A DNA stretch of 64,000 nucleotides from Leucobacter chromiisoli (GCF_016522505.1 NZ_JAEHOH010000010.1:62001-126000); one strand, 5' to 3'. Positions 33,205-41,327 are shown, counted from the first letter of the stretch. Translations and numbers: made by a program. Notes: a model not told the origin generated them from the letters alone.

Positions 33205-35649
33205 ATGGAGCGTGCGACCGGCCGCGCCGAAGGTGGCGGTGCGCAGGGTGCCCCGCGCGTCTCGGCCACCGTGTTCCGCCGCCCGCGGCTGCTCGAACGC
33301 CTGGACTCGTGGCCCGACATCACCGTCGTGCACGGGCCCATCGGCTCCGGCAAGACGACGCTGCTCGCCTCGTGGGTCGCATCCTTGGCATCCCCGGTGC
33401 TCTGGTGCGAGCCCGAGGCGGGGGCCCTGCCGTTCTCCGAACTGGAGGCGTTCGCCGCGGCGGGAGCGGGCGTGCTGGTGATCGACCTCGGGGAGCGGGC
33501 TGACGCCGCGCAGTTCGCGCGCCTCGGATCCCTCATCGATCGCTCACCGCGGCTGCGAGTGGCGGTGGCGACCCGGAGCACGCGCACCGCGCGGGAACTC
33601 GCGGCGGCGTCCGACGCGGCGCTCGACGTCATCGGACCGGCCGACCTGCTCGTCACCCTGGACGAGCTTCGCGACGCCGACCTGCTCGACGGCGACGACG
33701 CCCGGCTCGAGCTGCTGCGGCGCTCCGAGGGGCTGGCGGTGGCGGTGCGCGCCAAGATCGACGACGCGCTCGGCCGAACCTCCGGTGCGCGCGAGCGGCT
33801 GCGGCGGCTGCTGCGCAGCGAGCTCGGCGCGCACGGCGGACGCTACGAAGCCGCTCTGCGCGTCGCACTGCTGCCCCGAGTCGACCGCGCGATCCTCGCC
33901 GGCTGGGAGATCCCCGACCGGTTCGTCGACGATCTGGACGAGGCCGGTCTCGCGGAGTGGGACGACGACTGGCTGCGCATGCACCCCTACATCCGCGGGG
34001 TGCTCGCCGAAGACGCGGAGCAGCAGCTGCCCCTCGTCGAGCGCCGTCGCCTGCTCGCCGCCGCCGTGCGCTCCTCGCTCGTCGAGCGGGATCCGCTCCA
34101 GGGCCTGCGCACGGCGTTCGAGCTCCGCGACCTCGGCCTCGCGACCGAGGTCGTCTTCGCGAACATGGTCGAGCTGCTGGAGGCGCGCGACGCGACGTAC
34201 GAGGTGTTCCAGGGGATCCCGCCGTCGGATCTCCGGGGATACCCGGGCCTCACGGTGCTGCTCGCGCTGCTCTCCAACATGGATCCGGATACGCGACCGC
34301 GAGCGCTGCAGCTGCTCGCCACCGAGTCGATCTTCCAGCGGCTGCATCCGAGTCGCGGCCTGCACCGGGAGCGCGTGGTCTACCGCGCGTTCGAGGCCGC
34401 GGCGCTGCGGCTCACGCCGTTCTCCGGCCGCGCGCTTCCGCTCATCCGGCGTGCCGTCGAGGACTTCTCGGCGCTCAGCGACGAGGACGTGGACGCGCTG
34501 GGCAGGATGGGGCCGATGCTGCAGGTGCATCTCGGGATCGGCGCCTTCTATCTGCGCGATCTCGAGCTCGCCCGGCGCTGCTTCGAGATGGCCGACGCCA
34601 AGCACATCGAGGCCGGTCGGGCCGATCGGGTCGACCCGCTCTCCATGCGGGCCGGCCTCGCTGCGCTGAGCGGCGATCTGCCGCTCGCACGCCGCCTGCT
34701 CGAGGAGGCCGATGCGGCGGAGTGGCCCGCAGGGTGGCGCGGCTCCAGCCCCGCGGACTTCTTCAATCTCGGCAGAGCGGTGCTCGCGCTCGAGGACGGC
34801 GACCCGCACGCCGCCGAGGCGCACCTCGACGCGGCCGGACCGACCGTCGACATCATCGAGCACTGGACCCTCTACGCGCTCGTCCGCGCCCGCCGCGACC
34901 GCCTCGCGGGCGAGGTCGAGGCGGGGCTCATGCGCGTGCAGCGGCTGCGCGAGCAGCGAGGCGCGGCGCCCGGCACCGCCATGGCGCGGAGCCTCCTCGA
35001 CGCCGCGGAGGCCGAGCTGCGCCTGGCCTCGGGGGAGGCCGTCACCGCTCGCCGCGTCGCCGCGCGCTCGGCGAAGCACAGCGCGGTGTGCCGCCTCGTC
35101 CTCGCCCGAGCCGAGCTCGCCCTGGATCGCACCTCCGAGGCCGCGGTCCACGCTCAGCGGGTGCTCGGAGCGCCGGCGGCGACCCCGCGCAGCCGCCTCG
35201 AGGCGGAGCTGGTGCTCGCGTGCTCGGCGCTGCGCGCCGGCCACCCGCGCGACGTCGAGGTCTTCGCGACGCGCATCTCCGAGCTCGTCCGCAGCACGGA
35301 GGTCCGCGCACCGCTGCGCACCATCGCCCCGCGCGACCGCGAGCCGCTCGTCGACGCGCTGCTGCGAGCCGGGGTCGCAGAGGCGATCACCTCGCTCGTC
35401 GCGGCGGAGGCGCTCCCCGCCGAAGCCGAGGTCGAACCGCTTGTCGCGCTCACCCCTCGCGAGCAGGCCGTGCTCGAGGCGCTCGTGGACGCCGGGACGA
35501 TGGACGAGATCGCCGCGCGGCTGTTCGTGTCGCGCAACACGGTGAAGTCGCAGCTGCGCAACGTCTACCGGAAGCTGGGGGTCTCCTCGCGCGAGGCCGC
35601 GCTCAGTCGCGCCGCCCTGCTCGGACTGCTCGAAGAGCCGGCGGCTTGA
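33205..35649 (+). CDS. large LuxR-family ATPase regulator (MalT/LAL-like)
   Basis: An 814-residue regulator. The N-terminus has a P-loop, HGPIGSGKTTLLAS, at about residues 45-58. A weakly conserved STAND-type ATPase and a long helical (TPR-like) central region with many Ala/Leu/Arg repeats follow. The C-terminal LuxR helix-turn-helix is clear: LTPREQAVLEALVD, DEIAARLFVSRNTVKSQLRN, VYRKLGVSSREAALSRA. Such proteins activate genes on binding a ligand to the central domain. GTG at 33199 is an alternative start. The neighbouring DUF4031/HD gene converges on it, so no target is evident nearby. Confidence 0.88.
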   Translation: MERATGRAEGGGAQGAPRVSATVFRRPRLLERLDSWPDITVVHGPIGSGKTTLLASWVASLASPVLWCEPEAGALPFSELEAFAAAGAGVLVIDLGERADAAQFARLGSLIDRSPRLRVAVATRSTRTARELAAASDAALDVIGPADLLVTLDELRDADLLDGDDARLELLRRSEGLAVAVRAKIDDALGRTSGARERLRRLLRSELGAHGGRYEAALRVALLPRVDRAILAGWEIPDRFVDDLDEAGLAEWDDDWLRMHPYIRGVLAEDAEQQLPLVERRRLLAAAVRSSLVERDPLQGLRTAFELRDLGLATEVVFANMVELLEARDATYEVFQGIPPSDLRGYPGLTVLLALLSNMDPDTRPRALQLLATESIFQRLHPSRGLHRERVVYRAFEAAALRLTPFSGRALPLIRRAVEDFSALSDEDVDALGRMGPMLQVHLGIGAFYLRDLELARRCFEMADAKHIEAGRADRVDPLSMRAGLAALSGDLPLARRLLEEADAAEWPAGWRGSSPADFFNLGRAVLALEDGDPHAAEAHLDAAGPTVDIIEHWTLYALVRARRDRLAGEVEAGLMRVQRLREQRGAAPGTAMARSLLDAAEAELRLASGEAVTARRVAARSAKHSAVCRLVLARAELALDRTSEAAVHAQRVLGAPAATPRSRLEAELVLACSALRAGHPRDVEVFATRISELVRSTEVRAPLRTIAPRDREPLVDALLRAGVAEAITSLVAAEALPAEAEVEPLVALTPREQAVLEALVDAGTMDEIAARLFVSRNTVKSQLRNVYRKLGVSSREAALSRAALLGLLEEPAA

Positions 35650-35663
35650 ACCGGCTCGGGCGA

Positions 35664-36617
35664 TCAGTGCAGCAGTCGCTCGATCTCGGCCGCGACGTTC
35701 TGGCGGGCGCGCTGCTCCCAGAGCCCCTGCGCCGCGATCGTGCGGTAGATCGTCGGCTGCTCCAGGTACCCGGCTAGGATGCGGGATCGGCCCGCGGCGA
35801 AATCCGCGTCGGGCACGTGGGCGTACTCGGTGCGCACGGCCGTCGCGTACTGCTCGTACCGGTGCGGCGACGAGGCGAAGATCGCGAGGTCCGCGTCGAG
35901 CAGGTGGGCGAGCGGCGGCGCGGGATCCCGAACCCGCAGCGCCGGGGCGGTCGAGACGATGAACTCGCCGACCTGGCCGACCAGCGCGGGGTCGAGGCCG
36001 AGGTCGCCGAGGGTCGTGGTGGCGAGGTGCGCGGAGGCGAGCTCGTCCGAGTCGGTGCCGGCGTAGACGGCGTCGTGGAACCAGGCGGCCAGGAGAGTGA
36101 CGGGGGAGAGGCGCTCGCCGCGGGTCGCGAGGTGATCGAGGGCGAGCAGCACGTCCTCGAGGTGCCGCTCGTCGTGGTAGGTGCGGTGCGGCTCGTTCCA
36201 TCGGGCGATGAGGTGCTCGCCGAGACGGTGCCAGTCGTCTGCGGCTCGGGCGGCGACCTGGGTCTCGCCGGCCGCGGTCGTGGCGCCGCTGAGCTCGGCG
36301 AGCATCGCCCACTCGGCGTGCAGGTACTGCCGGCGCCGGATCGGGGTCATCGTCTCGCGCTCGATCTGCCGCACGCGCAGCCCGGTGTCGCGCAGTCGGT
36401 GGACGATGTCCTTCGCGGTGACGGGCAGTGCGCCGCGAGCGACGGCCTCCTCGTAGCGGGCGGCGGGCAGGTCGTAGTGGTCGAGGTCGAAGCCGCGCCG
36501 GGGAATCCCGAGACGCCTGGCGAAGGCGTGCAGCTCGTCGTAGTCGGTGTCGGAGACGAGGTGGCTCCACAGGGTGCCGTGGGCCGGCCACGCGGGCGGG
36601 TCGATGAGGATCGCCAT
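35664..36617 (-). CDS. DUF4031 + HD-domain fusion protein
   Basis: A 317-residue protein. The first ~90 residues are a DUF4031 domain (MAILIDPPAWPAHGTLWSHL, FDLDHYDLP). The second part, from about residue 110, is an HD-superfamily metal-dependent hydrolase: YHDERHLEDVLLALDHL gives the first His, AAWFHDAVYAGTDSDE the HD pair, and LLDADLAIF a later Asp. Related stand-alone HD proteins are annotated as predicted metal-dependent phosphohydrolases. The biological substrate is unknown. The start ATG at 36617 begins DUF4031 exactly; the upstream in-frame extension is not supported. Confidence 0.85.
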   Translation of the reverse strand: MAILIDPPAWPAHGTLWSHLVSDTDYDELHAFARRLGIPRRGFDLDHYDLPAARYEEAVARGALPVTAKDIVHRLRDTGLRVRQIERETMTPIRRRQYLHAEWAMLAELSGATTAAGETQVAARAADDWHRLGEHLIARWNEPHRTYHDERHLEDVLLALDHLATRGERLSPVTLLAAWFHDAVYAGTDSDELASAHLATTTLGDLGLDPALVGQVGEFIVSTAPALRVRDPAPPLAHLLDADLAIFASSPHRYEQYATAVRTEYAHVPDADFAAGRSRILAGYLEQPTIYRTIAAQGLWEQRARQNVAAEIERLLH

Positions 36618-36786
36618 GGATTCAGGGTAATGGTGCGACAGTAGAGCTCGCCGGTGCCGTATCCGACTGCCGAGGAAGCTGGGGCCCACGATCGGTTTCG
36701 CAGAGATCGAACCTGATTAAGCTCCTTGAACGGGCCCCGAGGATCTCCCTCCTGCTTATGGGATCCCACTGGAACCTAGGAACCGA

Positions 36787-36822
36787 TTCAGTTGTTCTTG
36801 GTTCGAGTCCAGGTACCCCAGC
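36787..36822. repeat. left attachment site (attL) of the mobile element
   Basis: Bases 36787-36809 are repeated exactly at 58660-58682 (23-bp direct repeat). Bases 36795-36822 also match, over 28 bases, the 3' end of tRNA-Gln at 32961-32988. Integrase and excisionase genes begin just inside. This is the signature of site-specific integration with an attP that carries tRNA-Gln 3' sequence. Confidence 0.85.
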
Positions 36823-36897
36823 CATAAAAATGGCGAGATTCCGCGGCTATCCAGCCCATCCGCCCACTCCGTAACTCGGCCCGTTTCGGGCAGTTTT

Positions 36898-36920
36898 ACC
36901 ACTTTGGTCACCAGAAACCC
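36898..36920. repeat. left subterminal repeat (possible integrase arm site)
   Basis: ACCACTTTGGTCACCAGAAA and the next three bases recur with one mismatch at 58514-58536. Both lie 110-125 bp inside the attachment sites, in the same orientation, as expected for arm-type binding sites of a tyrosine recombinase. Confidence 0.6.
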
Positions 36921-37005
36921 TCCCGTCGCCCCTGTTCTCGGGCTTCTCGGCGGGGGAGTGCCGGGTGCTACCGGACGCTCCCGGTGGGAGACGTACCTGC
37001 CCGGT

Positions 37006-37200
37006 ATGGACCTCCACCCGCCCCTCACCCCCGTGTTCCTCACTCAACGTGAGGTCGCCGACCTCCTTCGCGTGCCTGTCCGCACTGTCGAGGACTGGCG
37101 GCTCACGCGCTCGGGACCGCCGTGGGTGAAGCTCGGACGGCACGTCCGTTACGAGCAGGCGGAACTGCTTGCCTGGGTGAAGGAACACCGCCATGGGTAG
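37006..37200 (+). CDS. excisionase-like helix-turn-helix protein
   Basis: A 64-residue MerR-type winged-helix protein of the excisionase (HTH_17) family: FLTQREVADLLRVPVRTVEDW is the helix-turn-helix and WVKLGRHVRYEQAELLAWV the wing and last helix. Overlaps the integrase start by eight bases, so it is co-translated with it. Predicted to bend att DNA and favour excision, and perhaps to regulate int. In-frame sequence upstream to 36904 has no ribosome site. Confidence 0.85.
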   Translation: MDLHPPLTPVFLTQREVADLLRVPVRTVEDWRLTRSGPPWVKLGRHVRYEQAELLAWVKEHRHG

Positions 37201-38398
37201 GCCCCGCATCCGCGCCGGAGAGGTCGGCACGGTCCAGATCACGAGGCTCGCGAAAGGCAAGATTCGTGCTCGTGCGAGAGCGCGGGACGACGCCGGAGTA
37301 CTCCATCAGATCGTCGCCGTCGCCGCGACGGAGGAAGCGGCGCGGATCGATCTGCGCCGCAAGGTCGAAGCGCTCAGCTCGTCTTCGTTTCTCGGGCTCA
37401 CGGGTGCGAACACGATCGCCGAAGCATCCGTGTCCTGGCTGGAACAGGTGAGAGCGCGAGCGGTCGCCGGATCGCTGACGTTCTCGACGTACGAGTCGTA
37501 CTCGGGAACCGTGCGCTGCGTGCTGCTGCCGCAGTGCGGCGGAATAACTCTCGACGCATTGACCGTGGGCCGGTGCGATCGGATCATCCAGGCGATCATG
37601 CTCGGATGCAGCGTCTCCGCCGCCCGCCGCGTCCGCGCCGTGCTCGGGCAGATCTGCGGCCACGCCGTGCGGGATGATGCGATCCCGTTCAACCCGGTGC
37701 GGGATGTGCAGCGGCTGCCTTTGCCGGAGAAGAAGACCTCGATCCTCACGCCCGAGCAGATCGCCGGGATCCGCGAGCTCATGCAGCAGTGGCGCGTGAA
37801 GCCCGGCAACGGTCCGCGTCCCGACTATCGGGCGCTCATCGACGGGATGGACATCATGCTCGGCACCTCCGCGCGCGTAGGGGAGTGTATCGGCCTGAGA
37901 CGGTGCGACGTGGACATGACGGTGTCGCCGCCAACGGTGCTCATCGGTGGGACGATCGTGCAGACCAAAGAGCAGGGCATTCACCGGAAGAATTCGCCCA
38001 AGCGCACGAGACAACGCCGCCGCGTGGCGCTTCCCGCGCTGTCGGCGGGTGCCGTGCGTCGTCGCCTCGCGTTGGCGGGGCGGGGGAAGGAGGCGCTGTT
38101 GTTTGCGACGAAGAACGGCAATCCGATCAGCGTCAGCAACTACGAACGTCTCTTGCGCTCTTTCGTCGACGACAACCGCGATGCCCTCGAGAAGCTCGGC
38201 GTGGAGGTCGATCAGTACTCCACGCACATCTACCGCCGCACGACCGCGACGCTCGTTGAGCGCGCGGCGGGCCTCACACTCGCATCGCGTTTGCTCGGGC
38301 ACGCGAACGAGCAGATCACGAGAACCAGCTACGTCGTCAGCGCCGAAGAGGTCGACCCCATCACTGTCGACGTGCTCGACCAGATCCTGGGGAGTTGA
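37193..38398 (+). CDS. int: tyrosine recombinase integrase
   Basis: A 401-residue site-specific integrase. The N-terminus has an arm-binding/core-binding part with a SAM-like domain at about residues 75-160. Catalytic residues are visible: Arg in GTSARVGECIGLR, the HxxR box in HIYRRTTA, His in LLGHAN and the nucleophile Tyr in RTSYVV. AAGGAAC precedes the ATG. It acts on the 23-bp core at the ends of this element. Integrity suggests that the element may still be mobile. Confidence 0.93.
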   Translation: MGRPRIRAGEVGTVQITRLAKGKIRARARARDDAGVLHQIVAVAATEEAARIDLRRKVEALSSSSFLGLTGANTIAEASVSWLEQVRARAVAGSLTFSTYESYSGTVRCVLLPQCGGITLDALTVGRCDRIIQAIMLGCSVSAARRVRAVLGQICGHAVRDDAIPFNPVRDVQRLPLPEKKTSILTPEQIAGIRELMQQWRVKPGNGPRPDYRALIDGMDIMLGTSARVGECIGLRRCDVDMTVSPPTVLIGGTIVQTKEQGIHRKNSPKRTRQRRRVALPALSAGAVRRRLALAGRGKEALLFATKNGNPISVSNYERLLRSFVDDNRDALEKLGVEVDQYSTHIYRRTTATLVERAAGLTLASRLLGHANEQITRTSYVVSAEEVDPITVDVLDQILGS

Positions 38399-38416
38399 CC
38401 ACGCGAAGAAACTCTC

Positions 38417-38451
38417 TTGCCGAGTCAGTATTTTCGTTATACATTAATGAC
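38417..38451 (+). promoter_or_regulatory. predicted promoter of the RHH/toxin pair
   Basis: TTGCCG (38417-38422) and an AT-rich -10 region TTATACATTAAT (38437-38448) lie directly before the ATG at 38452; TACATT at 38440-38445 has a 17-bp spacer. A leaderless start is likely. It is one of the most AT-rich spots in the window. Confidence 0.5.
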
Positions 38452-38715
38452 ATGAGCGAGCGCGAGACGATCAACGGAGTTCCCGTCACCGAGGAGCAGA
38501 TCGGCGCTTGGGCCGCCGAAGCCGAGGCTGGCTATGATGTTGCGGCATTGAAGAAGCGAGGTCGCGGACGTCCAGGTCGAGGGGCTGAGCCGTCTCAGGT
38601 AGTCGCGCTCCGGCTCACACTTGAAGAGATCGCCGCGATCGACGAGCGCGCAGAGCGTGAGGGCAAGTCACGCTCAGAAGTCATCCGCGAAGCGCTTCAT
38701 CTATCGGCAGCGTGA
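38452..38715 (+). CDS. ribbon-helix-helix (CopG-like) antitoxin candidate
   Basis: An 87-residue protein whose C-terminal half is a ribbon-helix-helix DNA-binding domain: QVVALRLTLEEIAAIDERAEREGKSRSEVIREAL. A basic stretch, KKRGRGRPGRG, precedes it, as in CopG-type antitoxins that have a GRP motif. It overlaps the next gene by GTGA (38712-38715), an arrangement typical of type II toxin-antitoxin operons. Confidence 0.8.
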   Translation: MSERETINGVPVTEEQIGAWAAEAEAGYDVAALKKRGRGRPGRGAEPSQVVALRLTLEEIAAIDERAEREGKSRSEVIREALHLSAA

Positions 38716-38951
38716 ACGTTCACGACTCGGCACTGAAGCACGGCGTTCTCCGTGAAGACGCGATCCAAGCAGCGACATGGGCGATATGGATTGAGGATCT
38801 CGACGAGAACAGTCCGGCACGGCAGTTGCGGCTCGGCTTCGACGCTCGCGGTCGACTCTTAGAGACAGTCGTTCTCGTCTTCGACAGCGGCAATGAGTTG
38901 GTGATTCACGCAATGAAAGCTCGACCGCAGATGATCGACCTGCTGCCCTAA
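38712..38951 (+). CDS. toxin-like partner of the RHH protein
   Basis: A 79-residue protein starting with GTG. HGVLREDAIQAATWAI, ARQLRLGFDARGRLLETVVLV and GNELVIHAMKARPQMIDLL resemble small BrnT/RelE-like toxins that often sit after CopG-type antitoxins in actinobacteria; activity is unproven. The order antitoxin-toxin with a four-base overlap supports the pairing. Confidence 0.7.
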   Translation: MNVHDSALKHGVLREDAIQAATWAIWIEDLDENSPARQLRLGFDARGRLLETVVLVFDSGNELVIHAMKARPQMIDLLP

Positions 38952-39250
38952 TCGGATACCTTGTTCAATATTCGCGCGAGTACTTGCCGTTGCCGCGGAG
39001 TGCAGCCGTCGATGCCCTTCTTCTCGACAGTGAGCGCCCACCAGAGTGTCTGCTCGATGCCGCAATCACCGCAGGTACGCGAGGAAACCACACCCCACGC
39101 GCCCATCCGAGGCGGAAAATCCCATCCCGCTTCGAAGGCTTCCTCGGAGGTCAGCATTGCGGTCGTGCCGCACGCCTCGTACCAGTGTTCGAATCGCTCT
39201 TCCTTCATGGCGTTGAGGATAGCTCTGACATCCGACAATCCCTGCTGCAT
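38948..39250 (-). CDS. hypothetical protein with a Cys pair
   Basis: A protein of up to 100 residues. FEHWYEACGTTAMLTSEEAFEAGWDFPPRMGAWG and CGDCGIEQTLWWAL are well-composed segments; the CxxC may bind metal. No known function. The ATG at 39208 (MKEERFEHWY) is an equally good start and would give 86 residues; neither has a clear ribosome site. Its end overlaps the convergent toxin gene by four bases. Confidence 0.6.
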   Translation of the reverse strand: MQQGLSDVRAILNAMKEERFEHWYEACGTTAMLTSEEAFEAGWDFPPRMGAWGVVSSRTCGDCGIEQTLWWALTVEKKGIDGCTPRQRQVLARILNKVSD

Positions 39251-39549
39251 TGAATCGAGTTCGGTCAGGGCTGTTCAGTAAATCCGCGTGGTCCGTCGGC
39301 TGAGGAACAGGGCATCGTCCTGAACGCGAGATGGGCTGCATACCTATCGAGTAGAGGAGCACTCTCGGAAAGGAGGAATAGCTCCGTGATCGTGCGGTGA
39401 GTTGTCGCGCCTGCGGGTGTGATGAAGACGCTCGGAAGTAGCTGCGGTGTCGAGAATTCGTGGTTGACGTTCCATCGGAACGAAGCTAAGATTCCGGAAC
39501 TGCCACCGGTTCAGACCGCCCAGATCCACGATTTTTCTAAGAGAGGGGG

Positions 39550-39574
39550 CGGTGGTGTCGATTCGGCACCACCG
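39550..39574. repeat. hairpin 1 of a related pair
   Basis: CGGTGGTG and CACCACCG form a perfect 8-bp stem around a nine-base loop. The 3' side, TTCGGCACC, recurs as ATCGGCACC in hairpin 2 about 60 bases further on. Confidence 0.6.
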
Positions 39575-39610
39575 TAAAAGGCTCAAATTATGGCCTTCGG
39601 CGGAACAGGG

Positions 39611-39639
39611 AGCGGGTGTGCCGAATCGGCACCCCCGCT
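39611..39639. repeat. hairpin 2 of a related pair
   Basis: AGCGGGTGTGCCGA pairs with TCGGCACCCCCGCT, 12 of 13 positions with one mismatch, around a three-base loop. It shares the GTG-TGCCGA/TCGGCACC element with hairpin 1. It could be a terminator, a structured RNA, or a DNA site. Confidence 0.6.
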
Positions 39640-39720
39640 AGGTTCAAGATTCGGTTGCGGGCGCGCCATTTTCTTCATGTGCGCATCCTGAGAATGTTCA
39701 GCTTCGCCATTGCGGGCTTC

Positions 39721-39900
39721 TTATGCCGTTACCCGCCAGGAGCCGACTTCTTCGTAGGCGGAGTCGCGGATCGATTCGCTCGTCTCGACCGAGAGGTCAT
39801 AGTGGCTGAGGTTTCCGGCCCAGTACCGCAGGATCCTCCCCAGTTCGGCATCGTGGGGTTGAGGGAGTGCGCTGAGGTCGATCTCAAGATGGAACCGCAT
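39721..39900 (-). CDS. small hypothetical protein, 59 residues
   Basis: A short gene with good composition and an AAAGGA ribosome site seven bases before the ATG: MRFHLEIDLSALPQPHDAEL, then GRILRYWAGNLSHYDLS and a C-terminal YEEVGSWRVTA. Predicted alpha/beta, soluble and acidic. Proteins of this type are common in actinobacterial mobile elements as far as I recall; no function is known. Divergent from the MerR gene. Confidence 0.7.
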   Translation of the reverse strand: MRFHLEIDLSALPQPHDAELGRILRYWAGNLSHYDLSVETSESIRDSAYEEVGSWRVTA

Positions 39901-39932
39901 GGCGTTGTCCTTTCGTACGCGAAACTTGTTTC

Positions 39933-39964
39933 TTTCAACTGTGACATTGAAGTGCTTCTATAAA
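39933..39964 (+). promoter_or_regulatory. MerR-type promoter upstream of the two-headed MerR gene
   Basis: TTTCAA (39933-39938) and TATAAA (39959-39964) are separated by a long 20-bp spacer that contains the inverted repeat TTCAA (39934-39938) / TTGAA (39947-39951). Long spacers with a dyad inside are typical for promoters controlled by MerR proteins, so this may be an autoregulatory site. Confidence 0.5.
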
Positions 39965-40017
39965 CTTGGCATGAGCAGCTCCGTGGCGTTCGTGAGGTGC
40001 GAGGGGATGGAGGTGGT

Positions 40018-40722
40018 ATGCGTCCCGTCGATCTTGCCCGCGCCGCGCAGGTCACACCGCAGACGGTTCGGAATCTCGAAGCACAGAACGTGCTCCCGGC
40101 AGCCGAGCGCACTGCGAGCGGCTACCGCAGATACGGTCCGACCCACCTGAGTGCGCTCCATGCCTATCGAACACTCACCCGCGTACATGGTGCACCCACT
40201 GCGCGCAGCATCATGGTCGCGATCACTGCGGGAGACATTGCAACCGGGGTTGCAGAAGTAGATGCAGCGCACACAGCCCTACATGCTCAGCGGGAGGAAC
40301 TCGATGACCTTGCACTCGCGCTACAGATGATCGGACGCGAGCAACCTCGCGTGCAGAATGCGACGGATCGCGTGAGCATCGGCGAACTCGCGGAGATGCT
40401 CGGCGTGCGAACCTCCGCATTGCGCGTCTGGGAGGCAGCAGGCCTCCTCCGCGCCATGCGCGACGGTGCTCACGGATATCGGGAGTACAACGAACCGCAG
40501 GTTCAGGCCGCGCGAGTCGTCCATCTGCTCCGACAGGGCGGATATCTCTTCGACCGCATTCGCCCGGCAATTGCTGCCCTCAACGGGGCCGGATCAACAG
40601 AAGCCCTGACCGCCGCCATCACCGAACGCCGCGAAGCTCTCAACCGGCGCTCCCGCCACGCGCTTCACGCCGCCGGGCTTGTCCACGCATACCTCGAGGC
40701 CCTCGAGATCGCTGAGGCGTAG
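40018..40722 (+). CDS. MerR family regulator with two helix-turn-helix domains
   Basis: A 234-residue regulator with two MerR winged-helix domains in one chain. The first is at residues 1-55 (DLARAAQVTPQTVRNLEAQN, then GYRRYGPTHLSALHAYRTL) and the second at about 118-188 (SIGELAEMLGVRTSALRVWE, then HGYREYNEPQVQAARVVHL). Ordinary MerR proteins have one and dimerise through a coiled coil, so this could bind as a pseudo-dimer. GGAGG precedes the ATG. No effector domain with Cys or a pocket is evident. Confidence 0.85.
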   Translation: MRPVDLARAAQVTPQTVRNLEAQNVLPAAERTASGYRRYGPTHLSALHAYRTLTRVHGAPTARSIMVAITAGDIATGVAEVDAAHTALHAQREELDDLALALQMIGREQPRVQNATDRVSIGELAEMLGVRTSALRVWEAAGLLRAMRDGAHGYREYNEPQVQAARVVHLLRQGGYLFDRIRPAIAALNGAGSTEALTAAITERREALNRRSRHALHAAGLVHAYLEALEIAEA

Positions 40723-41122
40723 CCGCTGGCGGGGGAGCGACACGTGAGTCAGGTCGCCCCCACCGAGAAAGGCGCTCCGCTGCCCCGTTCCCGGCGACGT
40801 GCCGCGATGACGCCTCCGTCTGGGAACACACGGGCAGACCTCATCTTCCGTCGCGACACAGCGGCAGCTGTGCCCGCGTGCCCGCAGACGAGTGTCCGCA
40901 GCGCCGGAACGACCGTCGGCGACGGAAGGCTGCTGAGATTCCAGCCAGCGTTTTTCCCACACACGATCGGCAATCGTCGATGCAAGGAGCATTATCGGCG
41001 CAAAAGTTACAGACCGGACGACACCGAGGCGTGCGCCGTCCGAAGCCTATGCTGAAGGGCTTGCCGCCCGGTAGGATCGGAGTAACCCGGTGAAACCCGG
41101 CTACCACCTGAATGGAGACCTG
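40723..41122. other. 400-bp region before the restriction/helicase operon
   Basis: I see no convincing gene. A TAGGAT element at 41072-41077, about 46 bases before the HTH gene, may be the -10 box of the operon; no good -35 box is seen. The open frames here are Arg/Pro-rich or lack ribosome sites. Confidence 0.45.
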
Positions 41123-41323
41123 ATGTCTGAGCCGTGGCTGTCCGCAGACGACATCGCCGCCCACCTCGGGATCACCAAAGACACCGTCTACACCTGGATC
41201 GCCGAGAAGGCCATGCCCGCCCACAAAGTCGGACGCCTCTGGAAGTTCCAAGCCAGCGAGATCGACGACTGGGTGCGACGAGGCGGAGCATCGGCCTCGA
41301 CTCACGACGAGGATGCCGGGTAG
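41123..41323 (+). CDS. small helix-turn-helix protein heading the restriction/helicase operon
   Basis: A 66-residue MerR/excisionase-type (HTH_17) protein: LSADDIAAHLGITKDTVYTW is the helix-turn-helix and HKVGRLWKFQASEIDDWVRRG the wing and last helix. GGAG lies seven bases before the ATG. Its stop is four bases before the GTG of the helicase gene, so it is the first gene of the operon and probably its regulator. It is distinct from the int-linked excisionase at 37006. Confidence 0.85.
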   Translation: MSEPWLSADDIAAHLGITKDTVYTWIAEKAMPAHKVGRLWKFQASEIDDWVRRGGASASTHDEDAG

Positions 41324-41327
41324 TCGC

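Larger units (their letters stand above)
39251..39720. other. gene-poor 470-bp stretch of the element with two related hairpins
   Basis: No open frame here has a convincing composition or ribosome site. An isolated AAGGAGG (near 39370) is followed only by a four-codon frame. The stretch contains two hairpins (39550-39574 and 39611-39639) described separately. Function unknown; a small RNA is possible. Confidence 0.5.

Noticed and set aside
36756-37043. Minus-strand frame ending in LDSNQEQLNRFLG-like residues
   Set aside because: This is translation of the tRNA-derived attachment site and its flank, a common artefact.
39729-40112. 127-residue minus-strand frame
   Set aside because: It overlaps the better 59-residue gene in another frame and the MerR start; Ser/Arg/Thr-rich composition.
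40744-41055. Possible 103-residue plus-strand gene before the restriction operon
   Set aside because: Odd composition (Arg/Pro/Ser/Cys-rich), no ribosome site, no recognisable pattern.
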